A stretch of DNA of 64,000 bases from Microcoleus sp. FACHB-831 (GCF_014695585.1 NZ_JACJON010000025.1:60122-124121), one strand, 5' to 3'; shown: positions 19,501 to 28,412, counted from the stretch's first letter. The notes: generated by a model not told the origin, from the letters alone. Program-made: numbers and translations.

Positions 19501-20448
19501 GCCCTGAGCGTCGGCTTGCTTCATTTGTTCGGCTATCAACGCATGAGTTGGCGGCTCCCGCAGAGCGTCAATTTTTAAGGAAAGCAACTCTGCCTTATCG
19601 TAACCATAAGCTTTAATGGCAGCATTATTAGCTTCGATGATTTGACCATCACAGCGCAGAAATAAAACAATGTCACGACTATTTTCGGAAAGCAGTTGAT
19701 ACCTTTTTAATTCTTCTTCTGTCTGCTTGCGCGAGGTGACATCAGTGAGCATGGCGATCGCGCCTTTAAACTCACCCTGTTCGCCCATAATTGGATTGGC
19801 GGAGACAATCACCCACAGATCGGAACCATCTTTGCAGCGGTAACGGAAGTCAAATTGCTCTTTAATTCCTTGCTTCCATCGCTCGATTAGTTGCTCTGCG
19901 GCGATACGCTCCTCGCTATTAACAAACTCAAAAATAGAGCGTTCGGCCATTTCTTCTACTCTGTAACCCAACATCTCAGCCATGCGCTGGTTTACATAGT
20001 CAGTCTTTCCTTCGGCGTCAATTATCCAGATACCTTCATAGGCAGTTTCTATAATGCGACGATATCGCTCCTCGCTCGCTCGTAACTTTAATAAACTTAC
20101 TTCGGCTCGCTCTTTGGCGGCGCGTGACTCGGCGCTGAGTGAGGTAATTACCAGTGTCACGAAGAGGAACACGCCCAACCTTACCAAGGTACTCACGCCA
20201 GTCATAGCCAGCGAACCTTGGGGAGCCATGAAGAAGTAGTTGATGGCTAAAGTAGACAAAGCGGTAGCTAACAACCCTGGCTTCATACCGCCATACCAGC
20301 TACTCAACGCTACGGCGGCATAAAACAGCGCGAAAATAGCTGGAGACAAAACTTGATCTAGCAACCAAGTATTTAGCAATGCGATCGCCACAGCCATGAC
20401 TGCGACAACATAGGGCTTCAGGTGGGCGCGTATTCCTCTAGTGGACAT
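16540..20448 (-). CDS. Large hybrid histidine kinase (DUF4118, six PAS, HisKA, receiver)
   Basis: A 1302-residue multidomain sensor. Order: DUF4118 transmembrane block (about 10-100, LSSWYGGMKPGLLATALS), six PAS domains each followed by a DxTxRK-type linker (starting near residues 125, 250, 370, 515, 650 and 775), a coiled coil, HisKA with ATLSHELRTPLNAML (near 930), HATPase (NLLSNAVKFTP, GLGLGLAIVRH), and a C-terminal receiver (about 1175-1295; VVDDEPDARE, acceptor Asp in VLVSDIGMP, Lys in VPKPV). A phosphorelay from His to the attached receiver is expected. The ATG at 20448 follows a GGAAG element. Its membrane block is a paralogue of that in the kinase ending at 10712. Confidence 0.94.
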   Translation of the reverse strand: MSTRGIRAHLKPYVVAVMAVAIALLNTWLLDQVLSPAIFALFYAAVALSSWYGGMKPGLLATALSTLAINYFFMAPQGSLAMTGVSTLVRLGVFLFVTLVITSLSAESRAAKERAEVSLLKLRASEERYRRIIETAYEGIWIIDAEGKTDYVNQRMAEMLGYRVEEMAERSIFEFVNSEERIAAEQLIERWKQGIKEQFDFRYRCKDGSDLWVIVSANPIMGEQGEFKGAIAMLTDVTSRKQTEEELKRYQLLSENSRDIVLFLRCDGQIIEANNAAIKAYGYDKAELLSLKIDALREPPTHALIAEQMKQADAQGILFETIHRRQDGTLFPVEVSAKGSTIGNERVILSIIRDITLRKQALVALRESEERYRAFIEQSSEGIWRFELERSLSLDRPEDEQIDHCYQYGYLAECNNAMAQMYGFERAEDIVGARLGDFLVRSNTNNIEYLRAFIRSGYRMNDAESQEIDKLGNSKYFLNNLVGIIENNLLIRAWGSQRDITDRKLAEKALRESQERARRLVDSNIIGVIFGDFSGNIVEVNDAFLKIIGYTREDLLSGKVNWIEITPPEQRYLDRQAMKEMLLTGTHTPFEKEYIRKDGSRVPVLVGTAYLGEPQDTGVGFVLDLSDAYTELRLRKQAEENSRQLAKQVQEQANTLEAILSASVDHIYIFDREGRYKYVSAGGAKVIGFNPSDLVGKTWRDVGLPEETIERFETHKKDVIAAGEPVRNDNEFLSFSGVKYYEYIMSPLYNRDKSIEGVVVVSRDATERKQAEKALRESEERFRKLSEKVRVIPWESDPMSGRFSYVGPQSVDLLGYPLEDWYADNFWEDRIHPEDREWVVQFCKDSSAHLDNYEFEYRMLKADGQTLWLYDLVNVVRDEDGPKLLRGFMIDITERKRAESEREQLLAREQAARAEAEAANRMKDEFLATLSHELRTPLNAMLGWTQLLRTRKFDETTSQRALETIDRNTKSLAQLIEDVLDVSRIITGKLRLNVRPVALVSVIEAAIETVAPASEAKNIQIEPILDHSAGAVLGDANRLQQVVWNLLSNAVKFTPKGGRVAIILERSNSQIQIKVSDTGQGISPDFLPYVFERFRQADGATTRSHGGLGLGLAIVRHLVELHGGTVRAESEGEGKGATFIVTLPLMAVRPQTSEPHQAQPTVEDEAREISPPSLEGLRVLVVDDEPDARELIATMLAQYGADVTAVDSAAAALEALQQLNPNVLVSDIGMPQEDGYSLIRKVRMLNAAQGGRIPAVALTAYARAEDRTQALLSGFQLHVPKPVNPAELAAVVANLVGRSGNP

Positions 20449-20636
20449 CTTCCGTTTTCCTTTGGGGCAGTCAGTAGGACTGATTTGTCTGGGTTATAGA
20501 AGGCGATCGCCTGCTTTTCTATATATTCTGGTAATGCCACCTAATAAAGCATTTATACCTAGATTCAGCGATTGAGCTATTTATATTGCCAGGACTCTTC
20601 TAAAATTATCGTGTCAATCCAAAATTTGACTAACTA

Positions 20637-22223
20637 ATGGCTCGTACCCCCACTTTATCCTTTGACCGGGGCACTTTAATTTTGCATCCGCCACCCAGAG
20701 GCAAAGCTTGGGTGGAATACGCTACTTGGGATGACAGGGTAGAAAAATTCCGCATTCTGGCTATTCACTATCGCCAACTGGTGGAAGCACTGCAAGCAGA
20801 AGAAACAAATTTTATAGACGAGGCGAAGGCATTTCAACCGCTGGAACTTGTCCCTAGTTTGGAAATGGAACCTTACCCACATCAAAGCGAGGCGCTGCTA
20901 GCTTGGAAGCAGGCGCGAAGGCAAGGGGTTGTCGTGTTACCAACTGCGGCGGGTAAGACTTATCTAGCACAATTGGCTATGCAATCGACTCCCCGCAGTA
21001 CCCTGATTGTAGTTCCAACTCTAGATTTGATGCATCAGTGGTACGCTCATCTTAAGGCGGCTTTTCCTGATGCTGATGTGGGTTTGTTGGGAGGCGGTTC
21101 GTGGGATAAAACGCAAATTCTTATCGCTACTTATGATAGTGCGGCAATTCATGCAGAAACTTTAGGCAACCGCTACGCTTTGGTAGTTTTTGATGAGTGC
21201 CATCATTTACCTACTGATTTTAATCGCGTTATTGCTGAATATGCGATCGCTCCCTATCGTCTCGGTTTAAGTGCTACGCCGGAACGTTCTGATGGCAAGC
21301 ATGCTGACTTAGATACTTTAATTGGTTCTACAGTTTATAGTAAGACGGCTGAGGAATTAGCAGGAAAGGCGCTAGCCCAGCATGAGATAGTTCAAATTAA
21401 AGTTAAACTATCGCAACAAGAGCGCGATCGCTATGCGGAATTAATTAAACAGCGCAACGATTTTTTGAGACTATCTAATATTACTTTAGGCAGCATTCAA
21501 GGTTGGCAGATGTTTGTCCAAGCAAGTGCGCGATCGCCCGCGGGACGTAGAGCTATGTTAGCGCATCGAGAAGCTAAGGCGATCGCCCTCGGTACAGATG
21601 GCAAACTTCGCATTCTTGCTGACATTCTCAGCCAACATTCCCCCGAACGCACCCTTATCTTTACCGCCGATAACGCAACAGTCTACCGCATTTCTCAAGA
21701 TTTACTAATACCAGCAATTACTCATCAAACTCCAGTTAAAGAACGTCACGAAATACTAACTCGATTTCGTGAAGGTGAATATAAAACTCTAATCGCCTCC
21801 CACGTTCTTAATGAAGGTGTTGATGTACCAGATGCTAGAGTTGCTATTCTGCTATCAGGTACTGGTTCCCAGCGCGAGTTTATTCAGCGTTTAGGTAGAG
21901 TCCTCCGCCAAGGTAAGGATAAAGATAAGTATGCGATTCTCTACGAAGTGATAGCCGAGGATACGAGTGAGGAAGGTACTTCTGTGCGGCGGCGTGGGTT
22001 GGAGAAGAAAAGCGAACCCACTTCGCGCACGACGCGCCAGGGAAGAGAGGAGGAGAAAGAACGTCAGTTAGAGATTATTCCCTCTCCACCAAAGCCAAAT
22101 CGCAAGTCTAAAAATCCTCCCAAGCCTATTTACGAGTTTCCTAGTAATACTAAACGCGCTGCTGAGTCGCCTGCAAAATGGCGAGGGGATGATGAGGATA
22201 TTCCTGAAGATCGCTCGCATTAG
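20637..22223 (+). CDS. XPB-like superfamily 2 DNA helicase
   Basis: A 528-residue SF2 helicase of the XPB/SSL2 type. An N-terminal damage-recognition-like region (about 1-75) precedes motif I (LPTAAGKT, 101-108), motif II as DECH (186-189) instead of DEAH, motif III (LSATPERSDGK, from 211), the helicase C domain with LIASHVLNEGVDVPDARVA and QRLGRVLRQGKDK (motif VI). A basic, low-complexity tail of about 85 residues follows. XPB helicases open DNA for nucleotide excision repair; archaeal XPB works with the nuclease Bax1, whose homologue is at 32985-34202 in this window. The ATG lies just upstream of a strong conserved start; there is no clear ribosome site. Confidence 0.92.
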   Translation: MARTPTLSFDRGTLILHPPPRGKAWVEYATWDDRVEKFRILAIHYRQLVEALQAEETNFIDEAKAFQPLELVPSLEMEPYPHQSEALLAWKQARRQGVVVLPTAAGKTYLAQLAMQSTPRSTLIVVPTLDLMHQWYAHLKAAFPDADVGLLGGGSWDKTQILIATYDSAAIHAETLGNRYALVVFDECHHLPTDFNRVIAEYAIAPYRLGLSATPERSDGKHADLDTLIGSTVYSKTAEELAGKALAQHEIVQIKVKLSQQERDRYAELIKQRNDFLRLSNITLGSIQGWQMFVQASARSPAGRRAMLAHREAKAIALGTDGKLRILADILSQHSPERTLIFTADNATVYRISQDLLIPAITHQTPVKERHEILTRFREGEYKTLIASHVLNEGVDVPDARVAILLSGTGSQREFIQRLGRVLRQGKDKDKYAILYEVIAEDTSEEGTSVRRRGLEKKSEPTSRTTRQGREEEKERQLEIIPSPPKPNRKSKNPPKPIYEFPSNTKRAAESPAKWRGDDEDIPEDRSH

Positions 22224-22228
22224 CTAAA

Positions 22229-22257
22229 TTGGCAGTTTTACAGGGTAAAACTGCCAA
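22229..22257 (+). terminator. Strong hairpin after helicase gene
   Basis: A perfect 13-bp stem (22229-22241 with 22245-22257, TTGGCAGTTTTAC type) with a three-base loop AGG starts five bases after the helicase stop codon. It lacks a downstream T run but is very stable and well placed as a terminator. Confidence 0.7.
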
Positions 22258-22737
22258 AAACTAAATTCTGCCCTATTTTAGGGTTAAGCAGTAAACACCA
22301 CTCTAAAATCCCAACTTGAGAGCCTAGCTTCCTCCAGCAATATCTGTAATAAAAGTTAATTAATTAGCAACCTTAATATTAAGAAATATTGTTTAAGTAA
22401 TATTGCGTATATTCACTATTAAAGTTACAAATATACAAAGTTGAACCCTGTGTAAAGTTACGATAAAAGTAAGATGGGCTTTAGTCAAGTGTGTGTAAAA
22501 ATTACGATATTTTGCTAAAGCAATGAAAATTTATTAGTATTAAATGTACTATTACTGATAGTAGAGACCAAAAAGTTTTGAGAAACGATTTTGGATATTC
22601 GCTGTTATCAAAAGCGATCGCATTAGTAGGTGTGTCTCACAGTTGCCCTTATGGGGTATATAAATACGGCCTTGCTAAATAATGCTGAGGCTGTACAAAG
22701 CAGAGCATTTCAGCCAAAAATTTGGAGGATATAAAGT

Positions 22738-22821
22738 ATGTTAGTATCGCTTGGTTGCTCGGTTGTGGTTTTTTACCTGAGTATGATGATAGTTGCCAAT
22801 TTTGGCGATATGGGGATGTAA
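22738..22821 (+). CDS. Putative 27-residue hydrophobic microprotein
   Basis: A short frame, ATG at 22738 to TAA at 22819-22821, encodes MLVSLGCSVVVFYLSMMIV followed by ANFGDMGM. The hydrophobic core (residues 2-20) is long enough for one membrane helix. A full TTTGGAGGAT ribosome site sits nine bases before the ATG, better than those of most genes in this window, and nothing else in the gap explains it. It is not one of the small photosynthetic subunits I can recall (PetN, PetL, PetG, PsbM, PsbT). Whether it is translated is unknown. Confidence 0.4.
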   Translation: MLVSLGCSVVVFYLSMMIVANFGDMGM

Positions 22822-22914
22822 TTCCAGGTGAATCACTTGTGTCTGAAGGGACTTAGGCATAAATTGCGGACAATTATCTATGCGTAAGTCCCGAACGAGG
22901 AAAAAGCCAAGAAT

Positions 22915-25900
22915 TTAAGAGAGAACCTTTTCTTTTGGCTGTTCTCGCTGGAATCTAGGCTTCCTAATTTTTTTCTTACCTTTAGGGAATCCAGGTAATT
23001 CGTGGAACAAGGTATAGAAACAGGGAATAATAAACAGAGCTAGTACTGTTGCTACCGACATACCAAAAAACACTACGATTCCTAGCGGTTGCAAGAACTC
23101 CGAACCTTCGCCAAGTCCTAACGCTAGAGGGAATAAGCCTAAAACCGTAGTGATGGTAGTCATCATAATCGGTCGCAGGCGTTGGGGAGCCGCTTTGAGA
23201 ATAGCGGTTTTGCGGTCAACTTCCTCGCGTTCGCGGATTTGGTTGGCGAGTTCTATCATAATGATGGCGATATTAACTACAATCCCCACCAGCAGTACGG
23301 CACCTACTAGAACGGTTGCGCCAATAGCTGTCTTAGTGATGTAAAGCCCAAAAATTCCCCCAGCCAATGCTAACGGGACGGTGAGAATAATTACGAGTGG
23401 GTCAATTACAGAGTTGTATTGTAAAGCCATCACCACAAATACTAGGAAGGCTGATAATCCTCCTAACACCTTGAGGGAGTCTTGCAATTGTTTATTCGTT
23501 TGGGCGGCAGCACTGGGAAGGATGCTAACGCCTTGAGGCAATTTAACTTCAGCTAACACTTGGTTAACCTGTGTAAGGGCATCGCTAAGGTTGGCTCCCT
23601 TGTTCAAATTACCAGCGATCAAGAAAACGGTTCGCTGGTTAATGCGCTGCACTTCGCCTGGGGCTTGACCCTCATTAATGCTAGCGACATCAGCTAAACG
23701 AATCGAGCGATTATTGTTGGTAAATATGGGTAGTTGCTTTAATTGAGAAGCCCGCGATCGCGATTCTTCATCCAATTGCACTCGCACATCAATTAAGCGT
23801 TCTCCCCTTTGCAACTGTGTCGGTACGGAACCCTCAATCGCTGTTTTGACCGTATCGCCAATATCTTGAGTATTCAATCCAAACTCAGAAAGGCGTTCCC
23901 AATCAGGTCTAATTTGTACTTCTGGTTGCCTCTGATCGGCATCAGGTCGGAAACTGGCGCTTGGAACTTTCTCCTCTAACGCAGCCAAGATTTGCCTTCC
24001 CGCTTGTTGCAGCGTCTTCTCGTCATTGCCTTGCAGGATGATATCAACATCAGCCCCCCGCACTGGGGAGTTTGTAAGGATAATCCCCCGCACCTGACCA
24101 GGATTTAGCCGCAGACGAATTCCAGCGAGGTTGAGGGTGTCAAGTTCTTTAGTAACCCGTTGCACGTAAGATTGGACATCAGTACCTTGCTTGAGGTTAA
24201 TTGTGCTGGAAGCACGCAGCGGGTTAGAAGTGGTAGCGCTACCGAATAGAAAACCTCCAGCCGTTGTAAATACCGATTCTGTTTCTGGCTGTTTGATGAG
24301 GATTTCGTCAACAATTTTCATTACTTGACGGTTGGTATCCACGCTGATGCCGGGAGGAAATTGGGCAATCAGGTTTGCTTGACCCGTGTTGATGCGGGGG
24401 AGAATTTCTTGAGGAATTTGACCAACCATCCACAGACTGCCACCACCGAGAATTAACAGCGCCGCAGCGATCGCAATTATCCTAAAACGCAGTACAAAGG
24501 CTAACGTGCGGGTGTAACTGCCAGTCCCCGCCTCAAACATTTGGTTAAATTTCCGCAGCAGCCAAAAATTACCTATTCCACTCGACCAACGAATAGCCAG
24601 CAAGCGAGAAGTTAACATCGGCACAATTGTCAGCGCCACTAACAAAGAAGCTGCAACTGCAAAACAGATTGTGAGAATTAATTCATTAAATAAGAGGGAG
24701 AAAAAACCACCAATCAGCACGAATGGCAGGACTGATACTAAGTTAGCGCCCGTCGAAGCAACCATCGCGCCTTCCACTTCCTGACCGCTGGTAATAGACT
24801 GGTCGATCATCTCCTTTGTAGTCTGCGGTCGCTGGCGATGGTTTCCTGGTGTCATGCCAGCACCTTCGGCTATGTTCTCCAAGATGACTACGCTGGTGTC
24901 AATTGCTTGACCAATTCCCAATGTTAGACCTGCCAAACTGAAGACATTGAGTGAGAAGCCAGAAAACTTCATCAAAATCAAAGCGGTCAAAGTACAAAGG
25001 GGAATAGTCAGGGAGATGATGAAAGTTTGCCGCAGCGAACCTAGAAAGAAGAGTACGGCGATCGCAGCTAATAATGCTCCAGAAACCCCCGAACTAATAA
25101 CATCGTTTACAGAATTACGAATAAACCGCGATTCGTCTGAAGTTGCAACCAGTTTCATATCTTCGGGAATCACTCCCGACTGCTTCAGTTGCTCGATCCG
25201 GTTTTTAACACCTTCCACCACACTGATGGTATTTGCATCCGGCTGTTTCTGAACGCTGAGTTTAACCGCCTGTTCCCCGTTGAGTGACACGAAGACTCGC
25301 TGATTTTCCGTGCCATCTATTATTTCAGCTACATCTCGCAGGTATATGCGGCGCTGCGGCCCCCCTGTACTCCCCGTTTGGGAGGAGGAAGAAGATGCCC
25401 CCTCTTGGGCAGGGGAAGGCGAAGAAGCGACGGTAAGGGAGATATTACGAATTTCTTCTGCATTCCTCAAGCGTCCCACCGTGCGGGTTAGCGGTTCTGA
25501 TTCGTTACCTTGCAGGCGACCGCCCGAAATGTCTTGGTTACGTTCTCTCAACGCATTCAACACATCTGTTAAACCTATGCCCAATGCTTGCAAGCGCCTC
25601 AAGTCAATTTCAACTTGCACTTCTTCTCGCAAACCACCTGCAACATCGACAGAGGCGACACCTGGAACCACGCCGAGTTCGCGGGATAGTTCTTCATCGG
25701 CAAATACGCGCAAATCTACATCTTTCAAGGAGGCAGATTGTAGCGCTACTTCGTAGACGGGTAACTGCGAGGGGTCTACTTTAAAAAGGCGCGGCTCTTC
25801 GACGATATCGGGGAGGTTGGCTCTAGCACGGTTAAATGCGGCGGTGGCATCGTTTAGTGCTTGGTCGATGTCGCCCCCTGGTTCAAAGAATAAGTCTAAA

Positions 25901-26184
25901 CTGACTTGTCCTTCGCGGGTTTGAGAATAAACTTGAACAACTCCCTCGGTTGCGCTTAAGGCTTCTTCCAATGGTCTGGTAACTTCATCAACTGCTACCT
26001 CTGGGGAGACTCCAGGAGCATTGACGCGCACGCCGATGCGGGGATAGGTGATGGAGGGTAGCAAATCTACTTGGAGTTGTGTGAGGAAGAAGATACCCAG
26101 CACCAAAACGGTGAGGGTAAGCATGAGCGTACCGACGTGACGGCGAATAGCGATCGCGCTTAAGCTAAACCCAGATGTCTGCAT
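22915..26184 (-). CDS. RND efflux pump inner-membrane transporter (AcrB/MdtB-like)
   Basis: A 1089-residue proton-driven efflux transporter of the RND family. Visible: first helix (LTVLVLGIFFLTQLQV), periplasmic porter domain 1, the FSLNVFSLAGLTLGIGQAIDTSVVILENIAE segment (TM4; here G-x-A-I-D-T, keeping the essential Asp), second porter half with ADVDIILQG, and TM10-12 with GAVLLVGIVVNIAIIMIELANQ and LRPIMMTTITTVLGL. The ATG at 26184 shares its A with the TGA of the adaptor gene (TGATG), implying coupled translation. No outer-membrane TolC-like gene is in the window, so a shared one elsewhere must be used. Substrates are unknown. Confidence 0.94.
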   Translation of the reverse strand: MQTSGFSLSAIAIRRHVGTLMLTLTVLVLGIFFLTQLQVDLLPSITYPRIGVRVNAPGVSPEVAVDEVTRPLEEALSATEGVVQVYSQTREGQVSLDLFFEPGGDIDQALNDATAAFNRARANLPDIVEEPRLFKVDPSQLPVYEVALQSASLKDVDLRVFADEELSRELGVVPGVASVDVAGGLREEVQVEIDLRRLQALGIGLTDVLNALRERNQDISGGRLQGNESEPLTRTVGRLRNAEEIRNISLTVASSPSPAQEGASSSSSQTGSTGGPQRRIYLRDVAEIIDGTENQRVFVSLNGEQAVKLSVQKQPDANTISVVEGVKNRIEQLKQSGVIPEDMKLVATSDESRFIRNSVNDVISSGVSGALLAAIAVLFFLGSLRQTFIISLTIPLCTLTALILMKFSGFSLNVFSLAGLTLGIGQAIDTSVVILENIAEGAGMTPGNHRQRPQTTKEMIDQSITSGQEVEGAMVASTGANLVSVLPFVLIGGFFSLLFNELILTICFAVAASLLVALTIVPMLTSRLLAIRWSSGIGNFWLLRKFNQMFEAGTGSYTRTLAFVLRFRIIAIAAALLILGGGSLWMVGQIPQEILPRINTGQANLIAQFPPGISVDTNRQVMKIVDEILIKQPETESVFTTAGGFLFGSATTSNPLRASSTINLKQGTDVQSYVQRVTKELDTLNLAGIRLRLNPGQVRGIILTNSPVRGADVDIILQGNDEKTLQQAGRQILAALEEKVPSASFRPDADQRQPEVQIRPDWERLSEFGLNTQDIGDTVKTAIEGSVPTQLQRGERLIDVRVQLDEESRSRASQLKQLPIFTNNNRSIRLADVASINEGQAPGEVQRINQRTVFLIAGNLNKGANLSDALTQVNQVLAEVKLPQGVSILPSAAAQTNKQLQDSLKVLGGLSAFLVFVVMALQYNSVIDPLVIILTVPLALAGGIFGLYITKTAIGATVLVGAVLLVGIVVNIAIIMIELANQIREREEVDRKTAILKAAPQRLRPIMMTTITTVLGLFPLALGLGEGSEFLQPLGIVVFFGMSVATVLALFIIPCFYTLFHELPGFPKGKKKIRKPRFQREQPKEKVLS

Positions 26185-27533
26185 CACTGCTGTCCCTTTT
26201 GCTGGTTTTGCTGATTTTGTCTATTTGTTTGCGAGAGAACGCTCACTCGGACTTGTTCTCCATCTTTGAGGGGTTTGCCACTGCGAGTAACAAATCTTTC
26301 ACCGGGCTGTAACCCTGATAATACTTCTACTTTGCCAGACACGCGCTCGCCAACGGTCACTTGCCGTGCTGCCACTTTAGCTTCTTTCCCTTCACCCGTC
26401 ACTACGAAAACCACAGAAGGTTCTGGGGTTTGGGTTTTGGGGCTTGGAGATTCCGGACTCCTGACTCCGGCCTCCTGACTCCTCTTCTCCCCCGCTTCTT
26501 GCAACGCCGTTTGCGGTATTATTACGCGGGGCGCTTCTGTGGTTGCAAAGCTAACTCGCGCAAACAGTCCGCTGCCAATTCGCCCGTTACTGTTGGGAAT
26601 TGTAACTTCTACGGGAATTTGACGAGCTGTTGCATCGGCTGCTGGGTTAATGCTAGTCACTTGGCCGGTAAAAGTCTGATTTTCAAAAGCGTCTAACCGC
26701 ACTTGTACCGCTTGCCCGATTCGCACATCAGACAATTCCAACTCAGAAACAGGAACCTTTACTTTGACGCGGCTAAAGTCTCCTAGCTTTAATATTTCAC
26801 CTCCAGGTTGCACTAAGTTGCCCGGTTCGGTAATTTTCTGCGTGACAACGCCATTAATGGGGGAACTAATCAACGAGTATGACTTACGCTCCAGACTTTG
26901 GGCAATAGCTGCCTGTTGCGCCGCAACCCTTGCTTGTGCGGCGGCGACTGCTTGCTGTTCGGTACGGATTTGTTCTTCAGCTGCTCGCAGAGTTTGTTGG
27001 GCTGTTCTGGCGGCTGTTTCGGCTAGTTCTGCGTCTTGCTTTGCTATAGCACCTTGTTGAAAAAGTTGAGTCCGCCTAGCTGCGTCTCGCTGTGCTTGCT
27101 GAAATTCCAGGCGTGCTTCTTCGGCTTTCGCCCGCGCATTGCTAACCTGGGTTTGGGCGCGTGCTACTTCCGATTTACGACTTTCTAGTTCGGCTTGCGC
27201 TTCGGTGACAGCTGTCTGCAACAAGGCATTATCTAGTTGGGCGAGTATTTGCCCTCTAGTAACTTTTTCGCCGACATCAGTATTCAACTTTAGCAAGCGT
27301 CCTTCGACTTGGGAACGGACGGACACTGCCCGCGCTGGTTCAGTATTGCCGACGAATTCTATCTTTTCTTGTAGCAACCCAGTACTAGCGATCGCTACAT
27401 CTACCGCAGTTAGTCCTCCACCTGCTTGCCCTCTGGCGGCTTTAGATTGCGCCTCGGCTTCGGCTTTGGGAACAACGTCACACCCGCTCAAGGCGAGCAG
27501 GCACAAAGCAACGGCCAAATAATGAACTTTCAC
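26184..27533 (-). CDS. RND efflux periplasmic adaptor (membrane fusion) lipoprotein
   Basis: A 449-residue HlyD/AcrA-type adaptor. The N-terminus has a lipobox ALSGC with Cys18, so it is a lipoprotein anchored in the inner membrane. Beta-barrel and lipoyl segments flank a long alpha-helical hairpin (about 105-215, rich in Ala/Gln/Glu). The lipoyl motif AQLDNALLQ and the return strand ISSPINGVVTQK are clear. The C-terminus is Gln/Asn rich (NRQNQQNQQKGQQ). A short insert near residues 350-375 (Ser/Pro rich) interrupts the last domain. It starts with GTG at 27533 and is the first gene of a two-gene efflux operon. Confidence 0.93.
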   Translation of the reverse strand: MKVHYLAVALCLLALSGCDVVPKAEAEAQSKAARGQAGGGLTAVDVAIASTGLLQEKIEFVGNTEPARAVSVRSQVEGRLLKLNTDVGEKVTRGQILAQLDNALLQTAVTEAQAELESRKSEVARAQTQVSNARAKAEEARLEFQQAQRDAARRTQLFQQGAIAKQDAELAETAARTAQQTLRAAEEQIRTEQQAVAAAQARVAAQQAAIAQSLERKSYSLISSPINGVVTQKITEPGNLVQPGGEILKLGDFSRVKVKVPVSELELSDVRIGQAVQVRLDAFENQTFTGQVTSINPAADATARQIPVEVTIPNSNGRIGSGLFARVSFATTEAPRVIIPQTALQEAGEKRSQEAGVRSPESPSPKTQTPEPSVVFVVTGEGKEAKVAARQVTVGERVSGKVEVLSGLQPGERFVTRSGKPLKDGEQVRVSVLSQTNRQNQQNQQKGQQ

Positions 27534-27738
27534 TGTTTATTTTTAATTTTAGAATTGACTTATTACAAAGCTTAATATTTATCATTATAGAGCGATCGCT
27601 CCACCTGTAATATCTGTCTCCCGTAGTAAGTCACCATTATCCAAATGGTCTCCCCAGAGCAATTTATATCTGCCTCTACATTCTGCTTGCGACTTAAACT
27701 TTAAGCTAATGGTTCAATTAATTGAAAAAAATTTATGT

Positions 27739-27762
27739 AAGGGCGATAATTAGCCCTTTTTA
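27739..27762 (+). terminator. Terminator-like hairpin
   Basis: AAGGGC (27739-27744) pairs with GCCCTT (27753-27758), followed by further T residues. On the plus strand it looks like an intrinsic terminator, yet no plus-strand gene ends here. On the minus strand a run of T also follows at a short distance. Confidence 0.4.
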
Positions 27763-27781
27763 AGAGGCTTTAGCTATCAGA

Positions 27782-27884
27782 CAAGGAATTTATTGCCTGA
27801 CCTGGTGCCAGCGCAGGCGCTGGTTTGAGCAGATATCGTGTTGGGAATTTTGCATTCAGGCCAAAAGCCCAGCCCAATTCCTTG
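27782..27884. repeat. Nested inverted repeats, possible structured RNA or MITE
   Basis: Three inverted pairs are nested symmetrically: CAAGGAATT 27782-27790 with AATTCCTTG 27876-27884; GCCTGA 27795-27800 with TCAGGC 27856-27861; CCAGCG 27808-27813 with CGCTGG 27818-27823. Together they would fold into a branched or long interrupted hairpin of about 100 bases. It lies outside any gene. Confidence 0.45.
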
Positions 27885-27950
27885 CTAGAAACATACAGAA
27901 AAGAAATTATGTAACTATAAATACTTTTATCCAGCCTTGATTAATTTTAT

Positions 27951-27985
27951 AATTACAAAGAATATTAATAATATTCTTTGTAATT
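27951..27985. terminator. Perfect 16-bp palindromic hairpin
   Basis: AATTACAAAGAATATT (27951-27966) is exactly repeated in inverse at 27970-27985 around a three-base loop AAT. It is A/T-rich, and could terminate a transcript in either direction, but no adjacent gene needs it. Confidence 0.45.
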
Positions 27986-28185
27986 ATTATTTAGTTTGTT
28001 ACCTTTTTCAAATACGAATCCGTAGTGATTTTTAAGATAAATAAAAAACTAATTTTAATTTGTTATCTGCCTTTTTTATATTATTGCTTAAGCTAAGTAA
28101 GCTTAAAATTTCATATTTTTATTGTCAGTATGAAAGCCTATCATTAGGAGTATAAATAATTCTTATAACGTTTTAATTCATAGCC

Positions 28186-28412
28186 TTAATTGTTTCCAAT
28201 CAGCTAATACTGTTAAATTTCCAGCTACCCTATAAACTTTTTTAGCCAGCAACCGATAAAACAGATGCAAAGTCATTGGCTGGGTTTGTTTGCAAAACTG
28301 AAAGCCCTAAGCCTTGACTAAACCTGGAGATACACCCTCGTGTTGCTTGAGAGACAGCTTAAAGATTGAGCGATCGCGGATAATTATAGCAAACGTAATA
28401 GCACACCCAAGT
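28186..28412 (-). pseudogene. Decayed fragment of an osmoprotectant-binding protein gene
   Basis: Read on the minus strand, this stretch matches the middle of the intact binding-protein gene at 30203-31258. One part reads LGCAITFAIIIR against LGFENTFAMIIR in the intact protein. After a deletion and frameshift it reads EGVSPGLVKA*GFQFCK against DGFPGLVKAYGFQFGK, then QPMTLHLFYRLLAKK and VAGN against QPMNLGLMYRALAEN and VAGN. The in-frame TAG at 28307-28309 replaces the TAT tyrosine codon. DNA identity is also clear by eye around the shared CCTTGACTAAACC. Both ends and the neighbouring permease and ATPase genes are missing. Confidence 0.8.

Larger units (their letters stand above)
22224..22914. 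other. Intergenic region with terminator and a possible microprotein gene
   Basis: This 690-base, A/T-rich gap lies between the helicase stop and the stop of the minus-strand efflux gene. It contains the hairpin at 22229-22257 and the small frame at 22738-22821 with its strong ribosome site. Since both flanking genes end here, such a long gap is more than terminators need. Confidence 0.6.

Noticed and set aside
25310..25756. 148-residue frame antisense to the RND transporter
   Set aside because: Shadow of a long conserved gene; Ser/Thr/Pro-rich with no motif.
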